Shown: piece after piece, positions 35,549 through 45,910 of the stretch
Numbering within the stretch: position 1 is the stretch's first letter
How the letters are laid out: every line of letters starts with the position of its first letter
Assembly (NCBI RefSeq): GCF_024137865.1
Contig: NZ_CP099960.1
Location: forward strand, 2,108,001 to 2,172,000
Reading direction: 5' to 3'
Length of the DNA: 64,000 bases
Origin: Moraxella sp. FZFQ2102
GTDB taxonomy: Bacteria; Pseudomonadota; Gammaproteobacteria; Pseudomonadales; Moraxellaceae
Notes under the pieces: generated by a model
The model's database searches: none
The model's input: the letters and a program-made list of their open reading frames with translations, nothing else
Told to the model about the DNA's origin: nothing
Program-made: the position numbers and the translations under genes

Positions 35549-36490
35549 ATGAGCGAAAACGAACAAGGCGGCTGGTTTGCTCGCATGAAAGCAGGGCTTG
35601 CTAAGTCGAGCAAAAATCTGTCCGAAGGCTTGGTGAATGTACTGGTCGGTGGTAAAGAGATTGATGATGAGCTGTTAGAAGAAGTTGAAGATCAGCTTTT
35701 GGTGGCTGACATCGGAGTCAATGCCACCAATCGCATTATTAAGAATCTGACCGAGCAGACCGCGCGCGGTGATTTGATTTATTCGCATTCGCTGTACAAG
35801 GCGCTAAAGTCTGAATTACACGATATTCTTGCGCCTAAGGTGCATCCGCTTGAGATTGACACCGAGAAGAAGCCTTATGTAATCTTGATGGTTGGTGTCA
35901 ATGGCGTGGGCAAAACCACCACCATCGGTAAGCTTGCCAAGCGCCTACAAAAACAAGGCAAATCAGTCATGCTGGCAGCGGGCGATACTTTCCGTGCTGC
36001 TGCGACTGAGCAGCTGCAGATTTGGGGTGAGCGAAACGGCATTCCTGTCATCGCCCAAGGCCATGGTTCGGACAGTGCGTCGGTGATTTTTGATGCCATG
36101 CAATCGGCACGCGCCAAGGGTATTGATGTCTTGATCGCTGATACCGCAGGGCGCTTGCAGAACAAATCGCATCTGATGCAAGAGCTTGAAAAAGTCGTGC
36201 GCGTGATGAAAAAAGCCGATGAGACTGCGCCACATGAGACGATGATCGTGCTGGACGCTGGCACGGGTCAAAACGCCATCAATCAAGTGCAGGTATTCTC
36301 TGAAGCGGTGAATATCACAGGCATCAGCATCACCAAGCTTGATGGCACAGCCAAAGGCGGCGTGGTGTTTAACATCGCTCAAAATACCGATATCCCAATC
36401 CGCTTTATTGGCGTGGGCGAAGGCATTGATGACTTGCAGCCATTTGAACCCAAAGAATTTGTCGATGCACTGCTAGAAAAAGATGAATAA
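35549..36490 (+). CDS. ftsY: Signal recognition particle receptor FtsY
   Basis: GTPase of 313 residues that docks SRP-ribosome complexes at the inner membrane. NG domain motifs: G1 VGVNGVGKTTTIGKLA, DTFRAAATEQL, G3 IADTAGRLQN, G4 TKLDGTAKGG and the closing FIGVGEGIDDLQPF. The acidic A domain is very short compared with E. coli FtsY (about 500 residues), leaving little more than NG plus an amphipathic start; such short forms exist in other bacteria. Monocistronic with its own terminator. Confidence 0.96.
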   Translation: MSENEQGGWFARMKAGLAKSSKNLSEGLVNVLVGGKEIDDELLEEVEDQLLVADIGVNATNRIIKNLTEQTARGDLIYSHSLYKALKSELHDILAPKVHPLEIDTEKKPYVILMVGVNGVGKTTTIGKLAKRLQKQGKSVMLAAGDTFRAAATEQLQIWGERNGIPVIAQGHGSDSASVIFDAMQSARAKGIDVLIADTAGRLQNKSHLMQELEKVVRVMKKADETAPHETMIVLDAGTGQNAINQVQVFSEAVNITGISITKLDGTAKGGVVFNIAQNTDIPIRFIGVGEGIDDLQPFEPKEFVDALLEKDE

Positions 36491-36495
36491 CTGAC

Positions 36496-36530
36496 AAAAA
36501 GCATTGCCGTATTTGGTGATGCTTTTTATT
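36496..36530 (+). terminator. ftsY terminator
   Basis: AAAAAGCAT and ATGCTTTTT pair at the outside, with CC/GG pairing inside, followed by a T-rich run. Confidence 0.75.
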
Positions 36531-36548
36531 TTTAATTGATAATAAAAT

Positions 36549-37097
36549 ATGATGACAAAACCCATCAGCACCACCTACCAACCACCATTTGGCTTACCAA
36601 ACCTTAAGCTGACTGTACTGAATCAGCATCTGATTGCGCTTGATTGGTATGATGATAAGACCAATAAGCTGCTTGATAAAATTATGCCCAATCACACGGC
36701 AGATGATGTATTGATACCACAAGAAAGTCTTGATAAAGCGGATGCAAATCATGCGGTGTTATTAAACTGTATTGCACAATTGGATGGGTATTTTGCAGGA
36801 TCAAGAACGCAGTTTGAGCTGCCGCTTGATTTGTCCTTTGGTACGCCATTTCAGCAAAGTGTCTGGCAGGCTTTATGTCACATTCCCCACGGACAGACCA
36901 TCAGCTACGCTGCGCTTGCCCAAAGTATCGGCAAGCCTACCGCCTTTCGCGCCTGCGCCAATGCCAATGGCAAAAACCCCATCAGTATCATCATTCCGTG
37001 CCATCGTGTGATCGCAAGTGATGGTGGCTTGGGTGGTTATACGGGCGGTACATGGATCAAAAAACTACTGCTTGAACACGAAATGTATCAGTTTTAA
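36549..37097 (+). CDS. ogt: Methylated-DNA-protein cysteine methyltransferase
   Basis: Suicide repair protein of 182 residues that takes methyl groups off O6-methylguanine. The active site is IIIPCHRVIASDGGLGGYTGG with the acceptor Cys near residue 151; the DNA-binding helix-turn-helix is TPFQQSVWQALCHIPHGQTISYAALAQSIGKPTAFRACANANG. No Ada-type N-terminal domain, so it is the Ogt type. Two adjacent ATG codons (36549 and 36552) are possible starts. Low-level repair of alkylation damage. Confidence 0.92.
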   Translation: MMTKPISTTYQPPFGLPNLKLTVLNQHLIALDWYDDKTNKLLDKIMPNHTADDVLIPQESLDKADANHAVLLNCIAQLDGYFAGSRTQFELPLDLSFGTPFQQSVWQALCHIPHGQTISYAALAQSIGKPTAFRACANANGKNPISIIIPCHRVIASDGGLGGYTGGTWIKKLLLEHEMYQF

Positions 37098-37182
37098 TAA
37101 AGCAGCGCGCCCACACAAATGCTTGATGTTTGCCAATCTGTAAATTTACTAAGAATTTGCTTAAATTTTTGGGATGTTGTGC

Positions 37183-37188
37183 TATAAT
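37183..37188 (+). promoter_or_regulatory. pyrD extended -10 promoter
   Basis: TATAAT preceded by TGTGC (TGTGCTATAAT). 48 bp before the pyrD ATG. Confidence 0.55.
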
Positions 37189-37236
37189 TAGGCGAAATTT
37201 TTTCTCTTAACTTTAATTCTTAACAAAGGTGCGCCT

Positions 37237-38265
37237 ATGTCTTATGCATTGCTTCGTCCGATTCTATTTAGTATGGATCCAGAGCAGGCACATGAGACCA
37301 CCTTGGAATTGCTCGAAAAAGCCGATCGCGCCAATCTGTTGGGCTTTGGCTATGGCAAGCAGGCATTGCCGACCACTTGCATGGGCGTACAGCTATTGAA
37401 CCCCGTGGGGCTTGCTGCAGGTCTGGATAAGAATGGCGCGTATATCGATGCCTTATCAGAATTGGGCTTTGGCTTTTTGGAAGTCGGTACGGTCACGCCG
37501 ATGCCACAAGCGGGCAATGATAAGCCGCGGCTGTTTCGCATCAAAGAAGCAGGCGCGATCATCAACCGCATGGGCTTTAATAATGATGGCGTCGATCAGA
37601 TGATTGCCAATATCGAACGCGCGCGTTATAAAGGCGTGCTTGGTATCAATATTGGCAAAAACGCCATCACTCCTGTTGAAAATGCGCTCGATGACTATAT
37701 CTATTGTCTTGAGCGCGTCTATCCTTATGCAAGTTATATCACCATCAATATCTCAAGCCCAAATACCAAAAACTTGCGCGATCTACAAAGTGCCGATGCG
37801 TTGGCGCAGCTACTTGATGGCATCAAAAATTGCCAAATGAAACTTGCCAACAGCTATGGTTTTTATGTGCCGATCGCACTGAAAATCGCTCCAGATCTTG
37901 ACCTTGAGCAAGTTGATGAGATTGCACAGACGGTGCTTGATTTTGAGATTGATGGCTTGATCGCGACCAACACCACTTTGTCGCGCACGGGCGTGGAAAG
38001 CTATCGCTTCGCTGATGAAGCAGGTGGTCTGTCAGGTCGTCCTGTTAATCACCAAAGTACTTTGATTTTGACTGAGTTTGCCAAGCGGATTGGCGATCAG
38101 ATTGATTTGATCGGCGTGGGCGGTATTGACAGCGGTGAGCTTGCACTGAAGAAAATCCAAGCAGGTGCAAAAGCCGTGCAGCTGTATTCAGGCTTGATCT
38201 ATCGCGGTCCGTCACTGATCAGCGATTGTGTGCACAGCATTGCAAGCCATGAGCAGTCGCAATAA
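37237..38265 (+). CDS. pyrD: Dihydroorotate dehydrogenase (quinone)
   Basis: Class 2 membrane-associated flavoenzyme of 342 residues oxidising dihydroorotate to orotate in pyrimidine synthesis, passing electrons to quinone. An N-terminal helical region ([28 protein letters not shown]) is the class-2 membrane anchor. FMN-binding and catalytic blocks: [39 protein letters not shown] with the class-2 Ser, and [28 protein letters not shown]. Followed 12 bp later by cvpA. Confidence 0.97.
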   Translation: MSYALLRPILFSMDPEQAHETTLELLEKADRANLLGFGYGKQALPTTCMGVQLLNPVGLAAGLDKNGAYIDALSELGFGFLEVGTVTPMPQAGNDKPRLFRIKEAGAIINRMGFNNDGVDQMIANIERARYKGVLGINIGKNAITPVENALDDYIYCLERVYPYASYITINISSPNTKNLRDLQSADALAQLLDGIKNCQMKLANSYGFYVPIALKIAPDLDLEQVDEIAQTVLDFEIDGLIATNTTLSRTGVESYRFADEAGGLSGRPVNHQSTLILTEFAKRIGDQIDLIGVGGIDSGELALKKIQAGAKAVQLYSGLIYRGPSLISDCVHSIASHEQSQ

Positions 38266-38277
38266 TCGAGCGTATCA

Positions 38278-38787
38278 ATGAACGGATTGGATATTGCCAT
38301 TAGTCTTGTGGTCTTTGTCGGATTGTGGCGTGGCTTTAGTGCAGGCGCGATTAAGACTTTGGCATCTATGGTGTCGTGGCTTTTGGCGCTGATTTTGGCA
38401 TCGAAATTTGCCGATGATTTTGCGATCTTTTTTACCAGTGTCATTGATAATCCAATTTTACAAATTGCTTTGGCTTTTGTGTCTATCATGGTGGCGGTGG
38501 TCGTCATCGTCGGCATGGTGGCAGGCGTGATTGCCAAAAGCCTAAAAGTGCTTAAGCTTGGCTTTATCGATCGTATGGCAGGTGCGCTATTGGGTGCGAT
38601 GACTGGCGTGCTAAAGGTGCTGATTGTACTAAGTGTCGCCGCGCCGCTACTTGCTAAGACCACACTGTGGCAAAATTCGGTACTCTCGCCTGCACTATTA
38701 CCTTATGCACCCGTGGCAAAAACCTTATTACAAGAAGCTTTCGGCGAGACTTATAAACAGCTTGAAAACCCTTATCAAAATCAATAA
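38278..38787 (+). CDS. cvpA: CvpA family membrane protein
   Basis: Inner-membrane protein of 169 residues with four hydrophobic segments, starting MNGLDIAISLVVFVGLWRGFSAG. Originally linked to colicin V production in E. coli and now to envelope stress tolerance. It lies between pyrD and purF; cvpA-purF is a conserved gene pair. Confidence 0.92.
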   Translation: MNGLDIAISLVVFVGLWRGFSAGAIKTLASMVSWLLALILASKFADDFAIFFTSVIDNPILQIALAFVSIMVAVVVIVGMVAGVIAKSLKVLKLGFIDRMAGALLGAMTGVLKVLIVLSVAAPLLAKTTLWQNSVLSPALLPYAPVAKTLLQEAFGETYKQLENPYQNQ

Positions 38788-38880
38788 AAATCGCTTGAAT
38801 TTGATAAGTTTGACAATTTATTAATTAAGATTTATTTGATAAATTATCTTAAAACTCATTATCAATAACTTGGAGCAACT

Positions 38881-40410
38881 ATGTGTGGCGTAATCGGTAT
38901 CATGGCGCATGAACCTGTCAATCAAATGCTGTATGATGGTCTAACCATGCTTCAGCACCGCGGTCAGGATGCGGCAGGCATTGTCACCCTAAAAGACAAT
39001 CGCCTATACCTGCGTAAAGACAATGGCATGGTGCGTGATGTGTTTATGAATAAGCACATGGTGCGCTTGGTGGGTAATTGCGGCATCGGTCATGTGCGCT
39101 ATCCGACAGCAGGCACATCCAGCACTGCTGAAGCGCAGCCTTTGTATGTCAACTCGCCATATGGCATCGCTTTGGCGCATAATGGCAACTTGACCAATGC
39201 CGATAAGCTTGCGCGCGAGCTGTACGAAGAAGACCGTCGCCATCTGAATACTCAGTCTGACTCTGAAGTATTACTCAATATTTTTGCCCATGAATTGCAA
39301 AAATTCACCAAGACTTCACTTGAGCCGAGTGATATTTTTGAAGCGCTAAAAAAAGTCTATAAACGCTGCGATGGCGCATATGGTGTGGTGGCATTGATCA
39401 CGGGTCATGGCATGGTGGCGTTTCGCGATCCTAATGGCATTCGTCCGTTGATTTATGGCCGCCGTTTGACCGAAAAAGGTGTCGAGTACATGGTGGCTTC
39501 AGAGTCAGTGGCGCTACAGGCTCTAGGCTTTGAAGTCATTCGCGATGTTGCACCAGGTGAAGCGATTTTTATTGATTTAAATCACAGCATCCACACGCAT
39601 CAGTGCGTCGAGATCAAAGAAGGTCAGTACACGCCTTGTATCTTTGAATATGTGTATTTTGCGCGTCCTGATTCGATCATTGATAATATCTCAGTGCATA
39701 AGGCGCGTATGCGTATGGGCGAGAAATTGGCAGAGCAGATTTTGCGTGAATGGGGTGAAGATCACGGCATCGATGTGGTGATTCCGATTCCTGATACTTC
39801 GCGTAATTCTGCGCTTGAGCTTGCGCATCATTTGAATGTCAAATACCGCGAAGGCTTTAACAAAAACCGCTACATCGGCCGCACCTTTATTATGCCAGGT
39901 CAGCAGCAGCGCAAAAAAAGCGTACGCCAAAAGCTGAACGCCGTATCGCTAGAATTTAAAAACAAAAATGTCCTACTGGTTGATGACTCGATTGTTCGCG
40001 GTACGACTTGTCATGAGATCATTCAGATGGCACGCGATGCAGGTGCGAAGAATGTCTTTTTTGCATCAGCTGCACCCCCTGTGATGTATCCGAATGTCTA
40101 TGGCATCGATATGCCAGTGCGCAGTGAGCTGATTTCATCGGGTCGCAGTGTCGAAGAAGTGCGCGAGATTATCGGTGCTGATCGCTTGATTTTCCAAGAT
40201 CTTGATGATCTGATCGAAGCAGTGAATGATACCAAGCACAGCCGCGTGCATGGTTTTGACTGCTCGGTATTTGATGGTAAATACATCGCAGGTAAGATCG
40301 ACGAAGCGTATCTGACCGAGCTACAGAACAAGCGCAACGATGCTGCCAAAGACAAGGGCGTATCACTGGTCGATACCCCTGTGGATATGACAGGCGTCTC
40401 AGCGGTCTAA
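38881..40410 (+). CDS. purF: Amidophosphoribosyltransferase
   Basis: First committed step of purine synthesis: PRPP plus glutamine to phosphoribosylamine, 509 residues. The N-terminal nucleophile Cys follows Met ([11 protein letters not shown]), with the glutaminase blocks HRGQDAAGI and GHVRYPTAG. The PRPP-binding motif is [20 protein letters not shown] precedes the ATG. No PurR-like operator was recognised. It ends at a terminator that abuts the gpmI promoter. Confidence 0.97.
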   Translation: MCGVIGIMAHEPVNQMLYDGLTMLQHRGQDAAGIVTLKDNRLYLRKDNGMVRDVFMNKHMVRLVGNCGIGHVRYPTAGTSSTAEAQPLYVNSPYGIALAHNGNLTNADKLARELYEEDRRHLNTQSDSEVLLNIFAHELQKFTKTSLEPSDIFEALKKVYKRCDGAYGVVALITGHGMVAFRDPNGIRPLIYGRRLTEKGVEYMVASESVALQALGFEVIRDVAPGEAIFIDLNHSIHTHQCVEIKEGQYTPCIFEYVYFARPDSIIDNISVHKARMRMGEKLAEQILREWGEDHGIDVVIPIPDTSRNSALELAHHLNVKYREGFNKNRYIGRTFIMPGQQQRKKSVRQKLNAVSLEFKNKNVLLVDDSIVRGTTCHEIIQMARDAGAKNVFFASAAPPVMYPNVYGIDMPVRSELISSGRSVEEVREIIGADRLIFQDLDDLIEAVNDTKHSRVHGFDCSVFDGKYIAGKIDEAYLTELQNKRNDAAKDKGVSLVDTPVDMTGVSAV

Positions 40411-40417
40411 TCACTAC

Positions 40418-40448
40418 AAAAGCACTCAATGTATTTGGGTGCTTTTTT
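40418..40448 (+). terminator. purF terminator
   Basis: AAAAGCACTCA (40418-40428) and TGGGTGCTTTT (40436-40446) pair with one G-U, then a T-run. Its core GCACTCAA...TTGGGTGC recurs after ctpA and after the carboxynorspermidine synthase gene. Confidence 0.85.
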
Positions 40449-40452
40449 GTGC

Positions 40453-40458
40453 TATAAT
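40453..40458 (+). promoter_or_regulatory. gpmI extended -10 promoter
   Basis: TATAAT preceded by TTGTGC, only five bases after the purF terminator T-run; 50 bp before the gpmI ATG. Confidence 0.55.
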
Positions 40459-40507
40459 GCCCAAAATTCATTTGCCAATTGGTACAATAGACAAATCGGA
40501 GTAAGTC

Positions 40508-42067
40508 ATGACCCAAAATAAAAAAATCCCCCATGTACTGATGATTCTAGACGGTGTTGGTCATCGCGAAGATCCACGAGATAATGCGGTGCTTGCAGCG
40601 AATACACCGAATTTGGATCAGCTTACCGCCACTTGTCCTAATGGTCTGATTTCAGGCTCGGGCATGGATGTGGGCTTGCCTGATGGTCAATTTGGCAACT
40701 CTGAAGTCGGTCATATGAACCTTGGTGCAGGTCGCATTCTGTTCCAAGATTCGACGCGTATCATGAATGATATTGACTCGGGCGAATTTTTTAAAAATCC
40801 TACATTGACAGCAGCAGTACAAGCGACCTTGGATAATGAAGGTGCGGTGCATATCTTAGGCTTATTATCTGATGGCGGTGTACACGCACACATTGATCAT
40901 ATCAAGGCGATGGCAAAGCTTGCCCTAAGCCAAGGCGCGATGCAGGTCTTTGTCCATGCTTTCTTGGACGGTCGCGATACGCCGCCACAATCAGCAGAAG
41001 GTTATGTAGCTGATCTTGAAAATTATTTTGAACAAATCAATGCAGAATTTGATGGCGATGCCAAAATCGCAAGCGTCATTGGTCGTTTTTATGCGATGGA
41101 TCGCGATAAGCGATGGGATCGTGTCGAAGCCTGCTTTGAGCTATTGACCGAAGGCAAATCAGTGCGCACGGCAAGCTCAGCCCTTGAAGCGATTGAGCTT
41201 GCTTATGCAGAAGGTGAGACTGATGAGTTCGTCCAAGCGACTTTCATCGAAGAAGATGGCGTGGTTTGTGATAATGACGGCGTGATTTTTATGAATTTCC
41301 GTGCTGACCGCGCGCGTGAGATTAGCCTTGCCTTTGTTGATGCTGAGTTTGATGGCTTTGATCGCCACATCGTGCCTGAGCTATCGGCATTTGTCATGCT
41401 GACCAAATACTCTGATGAGCTTGAAAACAACCCAAAAACCAGCATTGCGTATTATCCAACGAGTCTTGCCAATACTTTGGGCGAATATCTACAAAACCTT
41501 GGCAAGACACAGCTGCGCATCGCTGAGACCGAGAAATACGCCCATGTTACTTTCTTCTTTAGTGGCGGTCGCGAAGAGCTGTACGATGGCGAAGACCGCA
41601 TTTTGGTCAATAGCCCTGATGTCAAGACCTATGACCTTAAGCCTGAGATGAGCGCGTTTGAAGTCACTGAGAAGCTCAATGCCGCCATCGATTCTGGCAA
41701 ATATGATGTTTTGATTGTGAATTTCGCTAATGGCGACATGGTGGGGCATTCAGGCGTATTTGATGCGGCGGTCAAGGCGGTAGAAGCGGTGGATACTTGT
41801 ATTGGTGAAGTTGTCAAGCATGTGCGCGCGGCAAATGGCCATCTGCTGATTACCGCTGACCACGGTAACTGCGAGCAAATGCAGGATTATGAAAGCGGAC
41901 AAGTGCATACACAGCACACCACTGAGCTTGTGCCGTTCATCTATGTTGGCGATAAAGATGTCAGCGTGCGCGATGGTGGCAAGCTGTGTGATGTCTCACC
42001 GACCATTTTGCATTTGATGGGTATTGATAAGCCAAGCGAGATGACGGGCGAAAGCTTGCTTGTCTGA
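40508..42067 (+). CDS. gpmI: 2,3-bisphosphoglycerate-independent phosphoglycerate mutase
   Basis: Glycolytic enzyme of 519 residues using two Mn ions, alkaline-phosphatase fold. Metal and catalytic Ser motifs: [28 protein letters not shown] (Ser phosphorylated), [37 protein letters not shown] and [20 protein letters not shown] before the ATG. ctpA follows 31 bp later and is likely cotranscribed. Confidence 0.97.
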   Translation: MTQNKKIPHVLMILDGVGHREDPRDNAVLAANTPNLDQLTATCPNGLISGSGMDVGLPDGQFGNSEVGHMNLGAGRILFQDSTRIMNDIDSGEFFKNPTLTAAVQATLDNEGAVHILGLLSDGGVHAHIDHIKAMAKLALSQGAMQVFVHAFLDGRDTPPQSAEGYVADLENYFEQINAEFDGDAKIASVIGRFYAMDRDKRWDRVEACFELLTEGKSVRTASSALEAIELAYAEGETDEFVQATFIEEDGVVCDNDGVIFMNFRADRAREISLAFVDAEFDGFDRHIVPELSAFVMLTKYSDELENNPKTSIAYYPTSLANTLGEYLQNLGKTQLRIAETEKYAHVTFFFSGGREELYDGEDRILVNSPDVKTYDLKPEMSAFEVTEKLNAAIDSGKYDVLIVNFANGDMVGHSGVFDAAVKAVEAVDTCIGEVVKHVRAANGHLLITADHGNCEQMQDYESGQVHTQHTTELVPFIYVGDKDVSVRDGGKLCDVSPTILHLMGIDKPSEMTGESLLV

Positions 42068-42098
42068 GTCAAACTGAAGTTTCATCAAGGATTTTTTC

Positions 42099-43418
42099 AT
42101 GCCAAGAGTTAAAATGACACATCCGCTGATGGCAGCGATGATGTGCCTTGGATTGATGGGTGGTGCGGTCTTATACGCGCACGCAGCTGATACACCAGAA
42201 GTGGATACACAAGCGGTGGTATCGACCGACGCGCCTGAAAGCTCAGCGGATACACCATCTTTAGAAGTGCTGGAGACACGCCCAAATCCTTTGTACGGTA
42301 TCGAAGGCTTGCACCAAGGGCGCGTGCCACTTGCTGCCATCAGCCCAAATACACTCAAGACCTTCGTACAAGCGATCGACATGATGCGCCGCGAATATGT
42401 CGAGCCTGTCAATGATGAAGTGCTGATGTATCACGCGATTAACGGCATGCTAAGCCGCATTGATCGTAATGCTGAGTATCTGGACGCCACCGCCTTTGCC
42501 AATTTGCAATCATTCACCAGTGGCAATGTTGCAAGTATCGGCGTGGAAGCGGTGTGGCAGCCTGCTGATGCGCATTGGGTTGTGACTAAAGTCGCTGCCG
42601 ATTCACCTGCCAAATATGAAGGCATCGCGGTTGGTGATTATCTGCATCAGATTGGTGATGTCAAGCTGACCCAAAGCCACAGCGAAAATGATGTCGCGCA
42701 ACTTTTGAGTGGTATTGCAGGTACGAATGTTGAGATCACTTATTCTAAGGCGGGACGGTCTAAGCGCACGGTAATTTTGATGCGCAACCAAATGCAGCAC
42801 AGTGCAATCGAAGTGGTGATGCGCGATGGTATCGCGGTGATCAAATTGCCTGTATTCCAAAATAACACACGCCAAGATATCCTTGATCATATCAATAAAA
42901 TCGGCACACCGATTCATGGTGTGGTGCTGGATTTGCGTAACAATCCAGGTGGTGTTCTGGATGCGGCGGTCGATGTGGCGTCTTTATTCATGAAAAAGAA
43001 AGTCGTCACCCAAGTTGAGAACCGAAACGGTATCGAGCGCGTGCTTGAAACACAAGGCTCGGCAATATTTGAAAACCTGCCTGTCATCGTGCTACAAAAT
43101 CGCTATTCAGCATCAGCATCTGAAGTCTTAGCAAGTGCCTTACAAAACTATGATCGCTCGCTTGTTGTCGGCGAGACTAGCTACGGCAAGGGTTCGGTGC
43201 AGTCGGTGATTCCGATTGGTAACAACCAAGCGATCAAGCTAACCACCGCGCATTACCTAACCCCAAAAGGTAAAAAAATCGATCGCGTCGGTGTCGTGCC
43301 CGATGTCAGCTTTGAGAACACACCTGATGGTAGTGGTGTGGATTGGCTACAATTGGCACTGAATCTGATGCAGCAAGGGCGCTTGCCTGCAGGAGAAGGA
43401 CTGAGCTTTAAGCAGTAG
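42099..43418 (+). CDS. ctpA: S41-family C-terminal processing peptidase
   Basis: Periplasmic serine protease of 439 residues cutting near C-termini of secreted or envelope proteins. A Sec signal peptide ends around AVLYAHAADTPE. PDZ domain (VEAVWQPADAHWVVTKVAADSPAKYEGIAVGDYLHQIGDV), then the S41 core GVVLDLRNNPGGVLDAAVDVASLF, the catalytic Ser in NRYSASASEVLASAL and Lys in VGETSYGKGSVQSV. Follows gpmI, a common arrangement. Slightly longer N-terminal linker than usual. Confidence 0.93.
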   Translation: MPRVKMTHPLMAAMMCLGLMGGAVLYAHAADTPEVDTQAVVSTDAPESSADTPSLEVLETRPNPLYGIEGLHQGRVPLAAISPNTLKTFVQAIDMMRREYVEPVNDEVLMYHAINGMLSRIDRNAEYLDATAFANLQSFTSGNVASIGVEAVWQPADAHWVVTKVAADSPAKYEGIAVGDYLHQIGDVKLTQSHSENDVAQLLSGIAGTNVEITYSKAGRSKRTVILMRNQMQHSAIEVVMRDGIAVIKLPVFQNNTRQDILDHINKIGTPIHGVVLDLRNNPGGVLDAAVDVASLFMKKKVVTQVENRNGIERVLETQGSAIFENLPVIVLQNRYSASASEVLASALQNYDRSLVVGETSYGKGSVQSVIPIGNNQAIKLTTAHYLTPKGKKIDRVGVVPDVSFENTPDGSGVDWLQLALNLMQQGRLPAGEGLSFKQ

Positions 43419-43433
43419 TTTATTAAGCTCAAT

Positions 43434-43466
43434 AAAAAAGCACTCAAGATGATTTGGGTGCTTTTT
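43434..43466 (+). terminator. Terminator between ctpA and gacA
   Basis: AAAAAGCACTCA (43435-43446) and TGGGTGCTTTTT (43455-43466) pair with one G-U. The A-run lets it work on the minus strand for gacA too. Confidence 0.85.
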
Positions 43467-43483
43467 GTTTTTAAAATAAAAAA

Positions 43484-44122
43484 TCAATTCGCCTGAATCA
43501 AGCCATGGCGAATGGCAAGGTGTGTAAGCTTAACATCGCTATCGACGCCCAATTTTTCAAAAATACGATAACGATAAGTATTGACCGTCTTGGCGCTGAC
43601 GAACAGCTGATCGGCGATCTCTTGGGTGCTTTGGCAATTGACCACCATCATCGCCACTTGCTTTTCACGCTCTGATAAACTGTCAAACGGCGATTCGGCT
43701 TGTTCGCCAAGCACAGTCTCAGCAAGCTGTTCTGCGACATCGTGACTGAAATAGCGCGAGCCTGAATACACTTTTTTGATCGCGCGGATCATCTCATCCA
43801 GCGGCGTGCCTTTGGTGATATAGCCATCTACACCTGCTTTGAGTAACATTGATGGATAGGGCTGTGCCGAAAGGCTCGATACTGCCAAAATTTTCACACT
43901 GGCATTGGACTGCTTAATGCGGCGGGTGGCTTCGACACCATCGATATTGGGCATATTGACATCAAGCAAAATCACATCAGGCTTGAGTGTTTTGGCAAGG
44001 ATGACCGCGCTCTCACCATTATCCGCTTCGCCGACGACATCGATCTCAGGATTATCGCCCAACATATGCGTGATGCCCATGCGCACCAAATCATGATCAT
44101 CTGCCACCAAGACTTTTATCAT
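43484..44122 (-). CDS. gacA: GacA/UvrY-type response regulator (LuxR family)
   Basis: 212 residues. Receiver domain with phospho-Asp in KPDVILLDVNMPNIDG (near residue 54) and the lysine in DGYITKGTPLDE; C-terminal LuxR-type helix-turn-helix LSEREKQVAMMVVNCQSTQEIADQLFVSAKTVNTYRYRIFEKLGV. The layout through LTHLAIRHGL is that of GacA/UvrY, which turns on CsrB/RsmY-type small RNAs. ATG 44122 matches the family start; upstream in-frame sequence is long and unrelated. The partner sensor kinase is not in the window. Confidence 0.93.
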   Translation of the reverse strand: MIKVLVADDHDLVRMGITHMLGDNPEIDVVGEADNGESAVILAKTLKPDVILLDVNMPNIDGVEATRRIKQSNASVKILAVSSLSAQPYPSMLLKAGVDGYITKGTPLDEMIRAIKKVYSGSRYFSHDVAEQLAETVLGEQAESPFDSLSEREKQVAMMVVNCQSTQEIADQLFVSAKTVNTYRYRIFEKLGVDSDVKLTHLAIRHGLIQAN

Positions 44123-44378
44123 TATTGTTGTGCCTATTTCATTTAAATTTTGGACTTGTATTATAACAAAACGGACATAAATATTCCATGTGTTTGCTTG
44201 GCATTTATTATGCAAGTTCAAACCGCTGTTGATCAAAATTGACACAAAATGTTGCGACAACCTTTCCTTTATTTTATTATTTGCGAAATTTTTATAAAAA
44301 TTAGGACTGGAGACGGGTTTTTGGTGACAATTGATGGTTTTTTGAGCAGTTGGTGACTGCACCACTCTAAAAATGTGC

Positions 44379-44384
44379 TACAAT
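44379..44384 (+). promoter_or_regulatory. pbpG promoter -10 with long leader
   Basis: TACAAT preceded by TGTGC, 242 bp before ATG 44626. The gap 44123-44625 (about 500 bp) holds the gacA upstream region and this long leader; a weak hairpin (GGCGCAAC with GTTGCC) occurs near 44567-44603. No known riboswitch class is recognised. Confidence 0.45.
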
Positions 44385-44625
44385 AAAGCTGTAGGCAAGG
44401 CGCGTATTGGATTGGTGCAAATGACGAGCAAACCCATTGATACCGCGCCGCCACAGTTGATCTGCCGCTGTGTAGATTGATGGTTGGCATGGCACAAGCA
44501 TAATAAAAATTTAGTGGTATCAATATTTCTTTTGATTTATTGATTTGATTTTGATGTTTGAACCGAAGGCGCAACGCGTCTGTTGGGACACTGCTGTTGC
44601 CTTGTTCATTTTTAAAGGAAATCCC

Positions 44626-45762
44626 ATGAAAAACACCCATTTTGGCAAACGATTGAATAAGCATTATGCGATGATGCTAGCACTGATGGCAAGCTCAGGC
44701 GCGCACGCTTTTGTGGTGGATAGTAGCCAATCAAAAACTGTCAGCACATCAAGCACGGCAGTGGTCAGCACACAAAATCCTTATGTGCAAATCCCTCAAA
44801 CCCCAAGCTATAGCGAAGCCTATGAGCCTGCGCCTAGCTACACCACCACGCCTGCGCCAGCCCCACAGATCAACCAAAGCCAAACTGTCAGCGTCGTACC
44901 AGCAGGTAGCGCACCTGCTGCTAAGCCTGTGACCAACTATGGCACAAGCTACAACAGCGCGAGCAACTATTCAGGCTACGGTTTTAGCAGTGATCAGTTG
45001 ATGCTATCACCACGCTCTGAAGCGGTGGCGGTGTTTGATTTGCAATCAAATCAGTTGCTTTATGCCAAAAATGCCGATGAGCAGCGTTCGATCGCATCGA
45101 TCAGTAAGGTGATGACCGCCATGGTGATCTTGGATGCGCAGCTGGATATGCGTGAAGAAATTACCATCATTCCATCGGATTTGGTCGGCGCTAAGCAAGC
45201 CAGTACACGCCTAAAAGCAGGCGATCGCATGACGCGCTCTGAGTTTTTGCTGATGATGCTGATGCGCTCTGAGAACCCAGCTGCTAAGGCATTGGGCCGT
45301 ACTTATCCAGGTGGTTATGATACTTTCATCGCAGCGATGAACCGCAAGGCGCAAGAAATGGGCATGTATCAGACGACTTTCAGCGATACTTCAGGTCTGG
45401 ATCCGCGTAACCGCTCATCGGCGCGCGATTTGATCACCATGATGAAAGCCGTGAACAGCGATCCGCGTTATCACAGCATCCGCAACTTCTCAACTGCACC
45501 GCAGTATGACTTTTATATCGCCAACTACCAATCAGGCGACCGCACTTATAAAGGCAATAATACCAACCGTCTGGTGCGCGAAGGCAACTATCCAATCGGC
45601 GTACAAAAAACAGGCTACATCCGCGAAGCAGGTTACAGCGTCGTGATGGAAACCAATATCAACAATCACCCAACGATCATCGTGCAGCTAGGTGCGTCAA
45701 ACAGTGCCAACCGCTGGTCAGATTCTGAAAATATCATGACTGAATTGGCATATCGTCGCTAA
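44626..45762 (+). CDS. pbpG: D-alanyl-D-alanine endopeptidase (PBP7-like)
   Basis: Periplasmic serine peptidase of 378 residues trimming peptidoglycan cross-links. A signal peptide ends near [10 protein letters not shown]; then a Ser/Thr/Pro-rich linker of about 100 residues. Catalytic motifs: SxxK in [16 protein letters not shown] in [13 protein letters not shown], and KTG in [20 protein letters not shown] decides ATG 44626. The linker is longer than in E. coli PbpG. Followed by a terminator. Confidence 0.92.
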   Translation: MKNTHFGKRLNKHYAMMLALMASSGAHAFVVDSSQSKTVSTSSTAVVSTQNPYVQIPQTPSYSEAYEPAPSYTTTPAPAPQINQSQTVSVVPAGSAPAAKPVTNYGTSYNSASNYSGYGFSSDQLMLSPRSEAVAVFDLQSNQLLYAKNADEQRSIASISKVMTAMVILDAQLDMREEITIIPSDLVGAKQASTRLKAGDRMTRSEFLLMMLMRSENPAAKALGRTYPGGYDTFIAAMNRKAQEMGMYQTTFSDTSGLDPRNRSSARDLITMMKAVNSDPRYHSIRNFSTAPQYDFYIANYQSGDRTYKGNNTNRLVREGNYPIGVQKTGYIREAGYSVVMETNINNHPTIIVQLGASNSANRWSDSENIMTELAYRR

Positions 45763-45781
45763 TTGCTGTTTGATATTTGAT

Positions 45782-45816
45782 AAAAACCTTCTAAGTGTGT
45801 GCTTGGAAGGTTTTTT
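45782..45816 (+). terminator. pbpG terminator
   Basis: AAAAACCTTC and GAAGGTTTTTT pair, with AAG/CTT inside; runs into T6. It lies inside the upward extension of the uvrB frame, which argues for a downstream uvrB start. Confidence 0.85.
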
Positions 45817-45910
45817 GTTAAGTTTAAAGTCTTTTGCTTTATTCAATGGCACTTTAAATCCACAGCATTTGCCACCATATTATCCCCAAATTCTATCTAA
45901 GATCACCATC

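Noticed and set aside
36549..37097. Ada regulator rather than Ogt
   Set aside because: The N-terminal methylphosphotriester domain with four cysteines and the AraC-type helix-turn-helix are missing.
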